The notes beneath the pieces are model-generated. The model searched no databases. It was not told the DNA's origin and worked only from the letters and a program-made list of their open reading frames with translations. Positions 55,001 through 61,600 of a DNA stretch of 64,000 nucleotides are shown here, one piece after another; position 1 is the stretch's first letter; every line of letters begins with the position of its first letter. The DNA is from Neorhodopirellula pilleata (GTDB taxonomy: Bacteria > Planctomycetota > Planctomycetia > Pirellulales > Pirellulaceae): assembly GCF_007859915.1 (NCBI RefSeq), contig NZ_SJPM01000001.1, positions 1,023,086 to 1,087,085 on the forward strand. Reading direction: 5' to 3'. The translations under genes were made by a program, and so were the position numbers.

Positions 55001-58000
55001 AAAGTCGATATCAATCCAACCAATGTGTTCGATGTAACCGTGTTTGACGGTGAAACATTCACCATCGATACCGGACCACAAGTCGCAACGTTTGAGTTCG
55101 ATACCGACGGCATCTTCAACGAAGACAACTTCGTCATTTGGCCTCGCGGCTATCAAGGCGAACGTGTCCTGACCGCCGCCGATTCGGCGCTCTTGTCCGA
55201 AGCGAATATCGCTCTTGGGATTGAAAACTCGATCGAACAAAGCCCGATCAACCCCGCCAGCGTACGGACGGTGACTGATCCGGTATCCGGTTTGGTAACG
55301 GTCGAAGTTTCCGGTGATGATGAAGACGGCGTCAAGTTCACCAGTCCCGACAATCCGTTGGGGATTTTCAATCCGAGCCCCGGATCGGTCACGCCGATCG
55401 AAATCACCGTCAATGGTGAAGGTGTCTTGGAAGCTTGGATTGACTTCAACGCCGACGGCGATTGGGACGATCCAGGTGAACTGATCATCTCGCCCGATCT
55501 CGAGTTTCCCGAAGGCACGCCGAACCCTGCCCTCTTCGGGCCCGGCGAAACCATTCGCACCTATAACATTGAAATTCCATCGACCACACGCACAAGCACC
55601 GGTGACACCTATGCACGATTCCGTGTGTCACGCAATGGAACCGGCTCTCCGGTCGGGCTTGCGCTTAGTGGCGAAGTCGAAGATTATCGAGTTCGGATCG
55701 TCAATGGTACACCGCCGACGATTACCGATACCTCGTTGAGCTATGACATCAACGAAGGCGGATTCCTACAGGCGAGTGACGATATTGGCATCGATCAATT
55801 CACCAACAACGACGGCTTGTTGGTCGGAGTGCAAGGTGAATTCAATCCGGTATCGAATTCCAATCGAACCGTAGAAATCTTCGCCGCTGACATCGGTGAA
55901 CGGGAACTCTACGGTGCGAATGGTGAGTTGGCAGGTGTGATCACGATCGCTCGCAACGGCACGTTCACGTTCGACGCGACCGACGACTTCGCCGGTGAAG
56001 CTCGGTTCCTTGCCGACGGAACCCCGTTCAGTGTCCGCGTGACGGATATCCGCCCGAACGCCCCTGGTGATCAATTGGTTGGCAATGAACGGATCTCGGT
56101 GGTCATTCGCGTGGCACCCGTCAACGATCCGCCAACGCTTCGACCGGGTATTGTGCCTTCGGACGTGTTGGTCACTCGCACGATCAACGAAGATAATGTG
56201 AATAGCCAACAGGATCAAACGATTCCTGGACCGGTAGTCTTCAACGCATCTGAATTGATCACACCGTTCTATGTCGCCGGACCGGGCACCGAGCCGGCCG
56301 AACAAGAACTTGTGTTCTTCTCGGCAGGAATCGGAACAACCGCGTTCCGTACGCTACAGGGCGGCACCTTGTCGATCGGCTCGGGCGGTCGCACGATCAA
56401 CTACACGCCGCCTGCTAATTACAACGGTCCGGATCCCGATGTGTTCACCTATACCGTCTCGGACCGCTTGCTTAGCACGCTCCCCGGTTCGATCGTCAGT
56501 GAAACCGCTCAGATCCAAGGACGCGTTGAGATCGTCATCAATGCGATCAACGACAACCCGATCGTGATCGGCGAATCCTATCAAACTCTAGAAGACCAAC
56601 CGATCACCATTCCGATCTTCGGCGTCCCTGGGGGCCTACCCGGTATCCTCGATAATGATGAACCGGGGCCACCGGATGAAAAGGCTGCACCGGCGCGTCA
56701 AACGATTTCGCTCAAGCCGAACCAGTTCACAAGTATCCAGAATGGACAGATCGTCCCACTGCGTCGCACGCCAAATGGTGGAACGATTCGGCAGGTCGGT
56801 GACAATCTGATTTACACTCCGCTGACTAACTTCAGCGGTACCGATCGGTTTACTTACATCGTCGTCGATTCGGCCGGAGCGGAATCGACCGCTACGGCGA
56901 CGATCGCGGTGGGTGACATCAATAAACCGCCTGTATTCAGCGGCGTTCGTGGTCAACGTGATGGATCTCAGCAACCGGTCACCCGCATCGACCTGAACGA
57001 ACGCACTCAAAGTGGCGAACTCGAAACGTACGATTTGAATTCATGGTTCACTGATCCTGACGGTGACTCGCTGAGTTATTCGATCGCATCGGTCAACAAC
57101 ACCCAGTTGATCCAGCCCTCGATCAGCGGCGACGTTTTGTCGATCGAACTGAGCGTGTTTCGGTCTGGAACAACCTCGTTCACGATCACCGCGACGGATC
57201 CGTCCGGGCTTTCGGTATCGCAACCGATTACGGTAAATGTGGCTTCTTCAGCAGATGCTCCGATCGTTGCGGGATCGTTCGATCCGACTCGGGTGCTCGA
57301 AGGCAGTGTCTTCACCGGAGATCTCAAACGAGAGCTCGGAGAGAACGATGGATTGTTCTTGGACGTTGATGGCGACAATTTCTCATACCGAGTCGTTCGC
57401 CTTGGTAATCTCAGCAACCCGACGGCCAGCCAAATTGCGGCGCATCCATTGGTGCGCCAAATTGAGTTCGTCGGCGATTCCGTCCGGATTGTTCCTCAAC
57501 CCTTCAAGACCGGCTCAGTTGTCATCGAATTGGAGGTGTTTGATGGCACGTTCGTCAACAGTCACTCGTTCACCTACATCGTCGATGAGATCGCAACCGC
57601 GCCGATCGGAAACTTCACCGGCGATGACGCGTACACGGTGCCGTTGGGTGGTGTGCTAAGAATTACCGATCCGAATCTCGGATTGCTTCGCAACGATTTC
57701 GATCCTGATCCAGGATCCACGATCCGTGTCGATGCCGCTTCGCTGACCCAACCGGTCGGCGGAACCGGAACGGTTTCGTTACTCGGTCGGACCGATGGTG
57801 CGTTCTCGTTCACGACCTCCAATGGTCCCAACCGACCGGTCGCCGGTCAAACCGACACGTTTACCTATCGCTTAATCGACAACACGGGACGCTTGAGCCA
57901 GCCGATCACGGTCTCGATTACGTTCAACCAGTCGAACTTCCAAAACCCGATCGATCGCTACGACGTGACCGCCGACGGTTTCGTCACGGCCGTCGACGCG

Positions 58001-58576
58001 CTGCGAATCATTAACCTGCTCAACGAGCGTAACGGTAGCGTGAACGTCAGCGATTTGGAAACGACGCCTCCGGACTATTACGATGTCAGCGGCGACGGAG
58101 TCGTCACGGCTGTCGATGTTTTGCAGGTCATCAACGAACTCAACAATCGTGATGTCAATGGAAACAACGGTTCGAGCGAACCCATTCCCGCCGACGCGAT
58201 CGGAACATCGGATTTCGGCATCACGTTGATGACGGCCGCCACCGACAATTCGGCGGATTCAATCGATGCGAGTCGGTACCGCTCGTTGGCGTCGACCCAA
58301 GCGTACGCGACGGTTTCGGGAACGAACTTGGGTACCGCCAACCGTGAAGCCGTCAAAATCGATGCCATCGATACGAACGTGGCGACCGACATTCATTCGT
58401 CCGTCGACTCGATCCTGACGGGGGGATTGGAACTCCAGTCGAGAACCATGAACCGCGCCGAAGAGGCGGTCGGAAGTCTGGCTTCCAACTTAAGATCGTC
58501 ACAATCAGACGAGTCGGAATCGTCCGAGGAGGCTTTTGACTCCGCCCTGGCGGATCTGTTTTCTGAGTTTTCCTAA
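40022..58576 (+). CDS. Giant secreted multidomain protein with dockerin (6184 residues)
   Basis: A surface or extracellular protein. The N-terminus is Ser/Arg-rich with no hydrophobic signal, then LEARQLLAG (45-53), the planctomycete LEPR-XLL-type signature. Residues about 520-640 resemble a metzincin peptidase, but the zinc motif reads AAGIGLLLGLEF (621-632), so it is not catalytic. At least five pre-peptidase C-terminal-like beta domains (such as DVDTYAFLAQAGTQIWIDVD) and beta-helix-like stretches follow. Between about 42.2 kb and 55.3 kb lie about a dozen DG...FEFD repeats. Near 5010-5230 is a GEVED-like segment (GDAPDP; AWIDFNADGDWDDPGE), then cadherin/VCBS-like repeats, and near 5975-6050 a type I dockerin with two calcium loops (DVTADGFVTAVDAL, DVSGDGVVTAVDVL). 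It may be anchored through cohesin-like partners or calcium. Role unknown; adhesion or matrix building is inference. Confidence 0.9.
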   Translation: MTSRQRNSSSPSTSPDSSSRSSKRPANKRSTGSRHMRRRNLLETLEARQLLAGPQLIGIQPNEGDLIDIRDDQGRIVNNPNQVSVLDLSPRLMTFRFDDNQRLDPATLDAVQFLRAGDDGELGTADDVKVTPGAVTLGDPNENEIVVRFAESLPDDEYRINIFGFDDPSAGIVGLRNVNGELLEPSVASRRVEVIDFRLDLGALIEAVVPQPVVRNADGTLTQNRNEVVVYFNEDPLFVENDSTGNPTARSAENPRFYQLILTNDTVSTQDDEVYEPVRVVYDEDTFTARLFFETDINELENVPVGGGTFRLRIGAAVGAATDLKLQPSELVPTPSVAVDLDDFGTRMIFRSRLIGENQPATAVVFENSGLGGLQLSLVGGELRIDFGGGVPLASDIEAAVNSDLQARNLFSVEIEGSTTQPLPGRLVGAEPFVLVGLGDTFTTASDLGLIGNTGSLQSFLISESISAQTTSIVLPGGNEDPGSRQVDTDFIRHLNPAFLPNAGNGITEVAYNFSGILATVGDTSFINQITERQQTRIREALDLWSNRIGVQFRETQSEGITFGVGDSNRLEPLVGTTVQNFGVLDASLRIDPSFQNSAIIFNNQVTFGTAYAEDFTRKAAAGIGLLLGLEFAPELPPESLLTGTSQFLEDTINPTTLGALNDLEPVFPGNYDVLHGQYLHQPDSVDIDLFRFEVSLDDADRLGTLTVETFAERLAESSLLDTTIRLFEEVTATATTDFNLGPSLQVEFSAVDAGRLGNGIRIEFVESDRVAGDTAVRVLRLSGDNGEPLDNAILLDIPRRGRNITSVPVSDLINAVNSDAFASQLVTARLVTGTSATDISSTSELILRAPLELTGGGLVQLARNDDYFSEDSFLRASLGQGVYYIGVSASGNDTYDPEVPDSGFGGLTQGKYEVLVKFDPNVDEENVLRDRDGLGNNLPGTPIDGDNDGRPGGVNQFWFQTRPEERILQFDLGGSAITPNQTIRIVSGSGVIRTYEFVPVGGVQRTPGSNVVIYNATLGASAPPESLASALISAIQLTSPITGVTAAPLPNGTGNQIQLFGERSVQLSSNARGMTVHGKTIFVDKTGPTQAAGSLLSPINNIASTTELSAFSIALPGDQVRIVGNGGDDGRLETENDNYSYQFGVREIGGGLNEDGANMEVPKGVTTMVDAGAILKFRSARIGVGSSSLQIDRSGSLLQILGTPRLVQLSTGDDPSLVDFDPITTLVSNTEVTGGYQDGSVILTSMRDRLADSDAAGSSPVARPGDWGGIVYRSDFDRVQGRFSLEDEGIFVDRVNHAEFRFGGGSNVLVDSQQQLVNPITMFSRRPTISFNEITRSADAAISASPDTFEETTFQSPVFQASGAFIADYSRSGPDVFSNTLVNNSINGMFIRIATGQSQPPRTLTVAGRFDDIDVVHHLAENLIIEGTPGGSISDGIRPELVSSSGQILPGGDLAAGAYRYKMTFVDEFGFESEPSDASGVFTVPSTLTGEGSSIELRNLPAIGGVSNFVSRRLYRSIPGTLDDFVFIARLDASGQTFVDDGSRNLTNSTRLDPTLAGIRGRLDASLTIDPGLVIKLNGARIELGHGTQLLAEGTDQLPIVLTSLLDDRYGFGGTFDTNNDGDVADPQRGNWAGIYAGPGAHVGLDSAVIAYGGGISPLAGGLTRGYVPLQLQQATGRVVNTRFEFNQSGQAGAGPIGRFGSPGVTPSVIHVRGSQPTIVGNEFVDNRGSVIDIDSNSFNAERIVDLGRETGEIDRLIDLDDNFGPLIRDNSYRIVASQAAAQQQFSGMEIRGGQLTTESIWDDTDIVHMLFDSITVGNFHSSGGLRLMSRAEESLVVKLSGEGNGFSPTFGTGLTATGTVGDIENRIGGTVQVIGMPGSPVILTSFQDDTVGGGLELDGTPFTDTNGDSFGSRPEPNDWRSVLFDQHSNLTNMEFILERELDSERSPGLNGSVTNAQTLGQLATSPITSDEQQRLGFEVEGFLSQANDVDTYAFLAQAGTQIWIDVDATSFTLDTIVEVLDPDGTVVARSNNSRDEVAGTATVDALDPSVEGLVGSLKRDREFDDFLDFNSVNPRDAGLRMTLPGPIGENSTYFVRIRSASMNPDDATGGLTKGGYRFQLRTHEEQAFSGSMVRFADIRYSNHGIHVRGGMSNSPLLGDAQENEQLGALSSNDSPVTSLNTPGQRAQYLGNLLQSRDGSFSVGGQLSTSADIDFYQIDVNGALGATGGTTVVFDIDYADGFNRPDTMLSLFYDPDGERGPLQPRLVAIGNDSNILEDQGLPNGDPLDLLSRGSIDTGDAYIGPVTLPGGNGTYYIAVSGEGTVPEVLTDPLVRLEPVDSVIRIFDDQVNSLLQTTALPPREVGPFIDTQLLPFGWSVTTDLALNIGHNLRQTFNGSRPIDLYPSSIQVETESNDSFLTADSLETVAGWSLNDDPNVGNNFGTNTSQLFPHTKVLGQTFNEVVDVFQFDVTEVNSTVILDIDEGFNPSLFTSNPGLAGINVGNRDISTLATDSVNLKLQLFDVFGNLLATSSLAPADDGALGSTANPLSLFSEDPFIQTTLQPGQYFVAVSPEATTYDPVTGVFTLPVANRPRSGTYELNVSVEQHAVIGGDPNNESLYFDRSEFRGDLDSESFDLVGYTDADQPMLYFDYLLRDVGNDAVRVTVRSDQQPNAVVVIGNTEGVLGADPGTPLLQRNGIGSWFQARIDLGAFAGDTGVTVQFQYDTDFFAGEGPTLEGNGLYIDNFIVGFAERGELVTGAPSARLGFTGQSQTVTGEYQLEIRSGQAYRDTGLVNAADVSTTFDTNDRLSRSMTLVAPLPNQIVDGNTFSLSDNVREVTFEFNRTGSFTAGNIPIDISAALTRADVAEAIQRAINLPAVQAFVQIQATDIAGQTDGSSRDVRVALSGVVSGDFIAVDSLADAPQADSPLAPGGGVLPIAAIYSNMIGDANVVRTQDQVIIDSNRISDVHTIGIYSEPADRDVDPQDIKFPPEDGVVQGNFFNFNTGNVNVPERFLQQPPIGNSTPGAVRNLPTLNDSVIGGLTPGISIVNNTIDSAGYAGIRVEGQLRPFVIDSGFVANDFILAENFGDQINDGLTMTLDASGTRVTFEFEEITGDVTPAGGSGQAGGDGYVDGHVPIYYRRTFPTGYNNRSYGSTRHEVMMGIQQAVLGSILVTNDLVQLVKPTIGPSIQFGSELEESRYLSEISFPTPAVYLEGVTGVYFDSRFQKVGGGNPFTVGQAAIGEAAQPFAKIVNNTIYGQDGTESTFQQAAITQGADGDDTLAGAVRTQVGQAHASIYTTTATIGNGNTVNDPRQDADIYEVELRVGDRLIVDIDTIPGAGPDTFLQLFNENGVVIASNAQGLVPDHLETSTDPTTFDSTIGSTVDPFLDFTATVGGTYYVSVTSQGNESFDPNSISGRDLATGGLGDYTIAIEAYAARQFVFSIDNDIETRGGGNLGTTGPDLDNAFFTITQVADRNDPLAVPGTTNTVRFEFNVTPAAGVGGYTAQNVNGQTVVTINVQPGDGHRVPELMVGIAGAINDFIVGGFSLLGNHDRGNGPIDAQIGAVSGPIDPVLATPLGGVAGDGVGSGAFGPVPPPYAGLLGGGVDYQYGFGHDRLVSVGSTFNGTTEMYLLIENAAKMEVSGLPFHLDPLPGRNTDQLLPEHGVLMAGGSSGVIFNNVFSNLHISVDNEETRRLGFNTVGPDLHPKKGEVVVTSNAFQHDQPANNRFRDNINSINNGTGIVQDPSNVNGGTDDFNVTLGGNDPLFVHAAGDNFLPALRAEIIDTGITSVLERDRFGAVKQSVGLPINNVLAPRRDGIGVLRADNDAVAPPSGLGGSLFLDLGANERADFNGPVAIILNPLDNDPAGLDADGNDTFIDRPVGGLSEFIIQLRDTGDSADPFTGVGLDGDTVIVSELPGLRKSGDNVTVFENDRLLVEGIDYRIRFDEVSNNLFITPIAGIWRNDRSYRIMLNNRDRNVLIAPSPDDVEDGDQIRITDSDGGTVVFEFETGYQLSLPEPLTLVVPELGTDVGGIRDGDIFQVANGTNNPVVFEFDVDGVRLPGSIPITLPSGPTPIDAMDKDDFLRGIAESIREALISPRTDSLGNQLPAPFDFDVKVVREPELPGDNSEPDPVVSYRVVLGAEPGTTVNTSAGGLQQLARTLALSVPTVGGGAGGIQDGETFTISDGSITRTFEFDADDTMNDPNAIRIEVASLLVTRSGLEIADSIAQAIIDSPLSLTPSVNGTFVALNLPANGVVTTSPGQTRVVGLSRPVNDGDIIRISRQAEASSQAIEINGFFPSGLPVDNSPVDLDDVTFTVELQEGNNVAQQFVFEFDSSGEVPPVVGIGNTAIDVTELITPEGGTPTLFYVSTDELTRRIAAALVAKGIDLSPIPQDEFVFITVPDGQTLTLDSDFLGIGLTDEAQFIPRQTLEFHLRSDVDPTGADVTPGHIPVVYDLTDTSVELAERVSAILNATAVSQNEQELAGLLQQIATAEAASEDAQGVTNSELFQQALAQIFAGREIPTDPITDEVISLLPGLLNTSERTAPGQISVAVDTTNPVLLTVTDTSSLVVQGEPGVSGGSTVQVLGPLLLNIPTLGGVSVINGSILVLTDDDGNDVVFQFSLANAPFNNIRLGANVITYSTNDTPDVLATALAASINASTAGLPATVVNGTQVSLGRIDRTRVSNTGLPGFAGASAIGIQTGIVSDGEILRIRQGDISVSYEFDSVENGGGVQPGNVQVSFQPNSSPGDIAESLAAAIRNNPGGLRFTPGPNGEVFPIAETDENGVLTGGVILNDLPGTQVDISAAPTLNVTGVPGGAIPITISPLFSSEAIKQVLLRALNNVNRRGEDPTTTIFAEDRGGNSLFLNNAQIVEGPIDNFLLPAIKDKVGNNLEANRDDQTTQFTINLSDIALDFGDAPDPVGLIPGRYPTRLRDNGARHVVGSGPLLGRSVDSELDALSVQTADGDDLTIVVGGGGGLFANRLENGVVKVDINPTNVFDVTVFDGETFTIDTGPQVATFEFDTDGIFNEDNFVIWPRGYQGERVLTAADSALLSEANIALGIENSIEQSPINPASVRTVTDPVSGLVTVEVSGDDEDGVKFTSPDNPLGIFNPSPGSVTPIEITVNGEGVLEAWIDFNADGDWDDPGELIISPDLEFPEGTPNPALFGPGETIRTYNIEIPSTTRTSTGDTYARFRVSRNGTGSPVGLALSGEVEDYRVRIVNGTPPTITDTSLSYDINEGGFLQASDDIGIDQFTNNDGLLVGVQGEFNPVSNSNRTVEIFAADIGERELYGANGELAGVITIARNGTFTFDATDDFAGEARFLADGTPFSVRVTDIRPNAPGDQLVGNERISVVIRVAPVNDPPTLRPGIVPSDVLVTRTINEDNVNSQQDQTIPGPVVFNASELITPFYVAGPGTEPAEQELVFFSAGIGTTAFRTLQGGTLSIGSGGRTINYTPPANYNGPDPDVFTYTVSDRLLSTLPGSIVSETAQIQGRVEIVINAINDNPIVIGESYQTLEDQPITIPIFGVPGGLPGILDNDEPGPPDEKAAPARQTISLKPNQFTSIQNGQIVPLRRTPNGGTIRQVGDNLIYTPLTNFSGTDRFTYIVVDSAGAESTATATIAVGDINKPPVFSGVRGQRDGSQQPVTRIDLNERTQSGELETYDLNSWFTDPDGDSLSYSIASVNNTQLIQPSISGDVLSIELSVFRSGTTSFTITATDPSGLSVSQPITVNVASSADAPIVAGSFDPTRVLEGSVFTGDLKRELGENDGLFLDVDGDNFSYRVVRLGNLSNPTASQIAAHPLVRQIEFVGDSVRIVPQPFKTGSVVIELEVFDGTFVNSHSFTYIVDEIATAPIGNFTGDDAYTVPLGGVLRITDPNLGLLRNDFDPDPGSTIRVDAASLTQPVGGTGTVSLLGRTDGAFSFTTSNGPNRPVAGQTDTFTYRLIDNTGRLSQPITVSITFNQSNFQNPIDRYDVTADGFVTAVDALRIINLLNERNGSVNVSDLETTPPDYYDVSGDGVVTAVDVLQVINELNNRDVNGNNGSSEPIPADAIGTSDFGITLMTAATDNSADSIDASRYRSLASTQAYATVSGTNLGTANREAVKIDAIDTNVATDIHSSVDSILTGGLELQSRTMNRAEEAVGSLASNLRSSQSDESESSEEAFDSALADLFSEFS

Positions 58577-58686
58577 CCTGACTAAACTGCACTGCTTCAC
58601 TCACCGGGCGGTTTAAAGGGAACTTTTACCGCCGCCGACCCGTCTGCTATTCCCCCGATTCAATCCTTTCAAGGCCTCGGTCACCC

Positions 58687-61600
58687 ATGACCCACCGACG
58701 AAACGCCGATTCTAAACCAGCACGCCGCGACGCCAAACGTCAACCTCGCCGTTCTCTCAAGAGCTTTTCACCGCGGCATTTGCAGCACCAAACGCTCGAA
58801 AAGCGGGAATTGTTAGCCGCTGAGATCATCAGCGGGCCGCGACTGGTCAGTGTCGAGGCCGGATCGGTGTCCCAGATCCGCCTCGATGGAACCAGCGGGC
58901 AGAATCGACTCGACTCCTCGCCTCGAGAGCTGACATTCCGTTTTGACGGAAACACGGCCCTCGATGGTGGCACGTTGCAGGGCATCCGGATCATCGGCTC
59001 GGGGGGGGACGGCACGTTCACCGAAGGAAACGAAGTTCTGATACAGCCTGGTTTTCTAGGCTTCGCCGACGACGAAATCGGCGACCGCGTTGTTGTGGCG
59101 AGGTTCGCCGAAGCATTGCCTGATGACCGTTATCGAATCCAAATCGCCGGATACGACGACGTCAACAACAATGACGTTTTCGCCAACGGAAGCGTTGTCA
59201 ACACGAACATCACTGCACTTCGCGACATCGACGGTCGGGCGATTTTGCCGGCCGATCAGGTCAACTCGCCTACACCCTCACTGAACATCGACTTTGAAGT
59301 CGAGGTCGGTCCGAAGGTGGTCGCGGTCGTTCCCCAACCGATCTCAGGAACGGCGGGCAACCGCGTGCAAGCCCGTGATGAGATTCACGTGTACTTCAAC
59401 GACGATCCGTTGTCGAATCCGGTGGCGGGCAAGATTACCAATTCGTTCACCCCCGGCCCGGGCGAAAGTCCGTCGAGCCTGCCGGTCGTGGACCCTAAAT
59501 TCTATTCACTGTTTTTCACCAACGACACGGTTGAAAACACGGACGACGGCATTCGTTTCACGCCGCAAACGATCATTTATGATCCCAACGCCAATTTCGC
59601 GATCTTGCGATTTCAGGATGATTTGTCGGCGTTGACCGGACGCGCCGACGGCGTAGGGACATTCCGTTTACGAATCGGCAGCGGTGACGATTTGCCAGGT
59701 TCGCCCGAAATCGTCAACCTCGTCAACGAGGGCGTCCCGGCACTGAACCCGGACGGCTCCCCCATGCTCGACGGTGCCGGGAATCCGGTGTTGCTCAACA
59801 ACGATTCGTTCGATGGCTTGAATCAGAACGTCGTTCCGTCGGCCTTTATCGGTGACCCGGACGGACGCGGCAATGCGGAAGTGGTGTTCAATCCCGCAGG
59901 CGGATTGCAGAGTTTCGTTCTTCAAGGCGGCTCGATTCAAAACTCGGGGAAATATATTCCACCTTGGCCGGGTGCCTACGATGCGCCGGGATCGCGAGAG
60001 CAACGTCGTGACGCGAGCGTCGTGGGACGCATCGATTCGACCGACGGCATCAATATCTTCCCATACAACTTTGCCGACCGTTACGGCGAAGACGCCCAAG
60101 GCAATCCGCTCGACAATGCGATCACGCCTGCGCAGAAACAACGTGCTCGCGAGATCTTTGATCTGTATGAGCTACATCTGGGCGTGCAATTCGTCGAGAC
60201 CGAAGATTCCGGTTTGCAGATCGCGACCGGTGACCTTCGCGCTATTCAAACGACCGCCGATACCGGTGCCGGCGAAGGCACTCCGTACAGCTTATACCGG
60301 GTCAATGAACGCGATCCGTCGCGAGGCATTTTGGTGCTCGAAGCGGATGAAGGTTGGTATGACGGTTATGGGTTGTCACCTGACCAGCGACCGAGTTGGT
60401 TCGTCGAAGGTCTGCGTGGTATCGGCAACCTATTGGGGATTGGCGACCTGTTCGAACTTCCCGACGGGGTCGCGGCGGGCGGCAATAGTCCTGACGAACC
60501 CAACAGTGAGTTCTTCTCCAACGATGGGAACTTCAGTGACGGCGGTGCGAATGATGTACGTAATAACCTTGCCGGTTTCCCTTCGATTCCGACCGAACCT
60601 GACTTCCTGAGCCAAAGTGACATCACGATCGGCCAAGCGTTGCATCGTCCCGAGAGCAGCGACGTCGATTTTTATTCGTTCACCCTTGATGCTCCGTTGG
60701 ACACGAACATCCCCGCCGACGCGATCTTGGGACGAGTGACGCTCGAGACGTTTGCGCAGCGGCTCGATAACGTCAGTATGCTTGACACCCTCGTCCAGTT
60801 GTACCGCAAGACCCCCGGTGATAATGGCACTTTTAATTTCGAACTGATCGCGCGAAACGACGACTCGTTCGGCAATGACTCGTTCTTAGAAGTCGACTTG
60901 TCAGCGGGCGATTACGTCGTCGGTGTGACGAGCACCGGCAATGATGCCTACAACGGGGAGCAAGCGGGCACGGGAATCGGTGGCCGCACCGAAGGCGACT
61001 ACGAACTTCGCATCACGTTCGACAACACGACATCGCAAGCGGGCGTCGATGCATTGGTGGATCGACGTGGCACACGGCTTGACGGAGATGCCGATGGAAA
61101 AGCCGGGGGCGATTTTAACTTCTGGTTCCGAACGGCACCGGACGTGAACACGCCGCCGACGGCCAGCGACCTTCCACGCACCATCTTTGTAGTCAAGGAC
61201 TCCGACGGCAACGATGCCAATAACGGATCGCTGACTTCACCCTATCGAACGATCCAACGGGCGATCGCGGAATCGCGTCCCGGCGACATTATCCGGTTGC
61301 TACCGTCGGCGGGTGCGGACAACTTGGTAACGGCGATTGACAATCCGAACACCCCGGTCGACGAAGCCGCTCAGGCCCTGTTGGACAACCGAGCCTACGA
61401 ACTCGGACGTGGTCGCGCCGGCAATGTCATTTTGGACGACGGCGAAAGATTTGAAATCCCGCAAGGCGTGACCGTGATGATCGACGCCGGATCGATTCTC
61501 AAGTTGCGAGATTCCAAAATCGTCGCCGGAAGTTCGTCGGTCGATCAAGACCGCTCACTCGCGGCGATTCAGGTTCTCGGCACACCTAACCAATCGGTTA

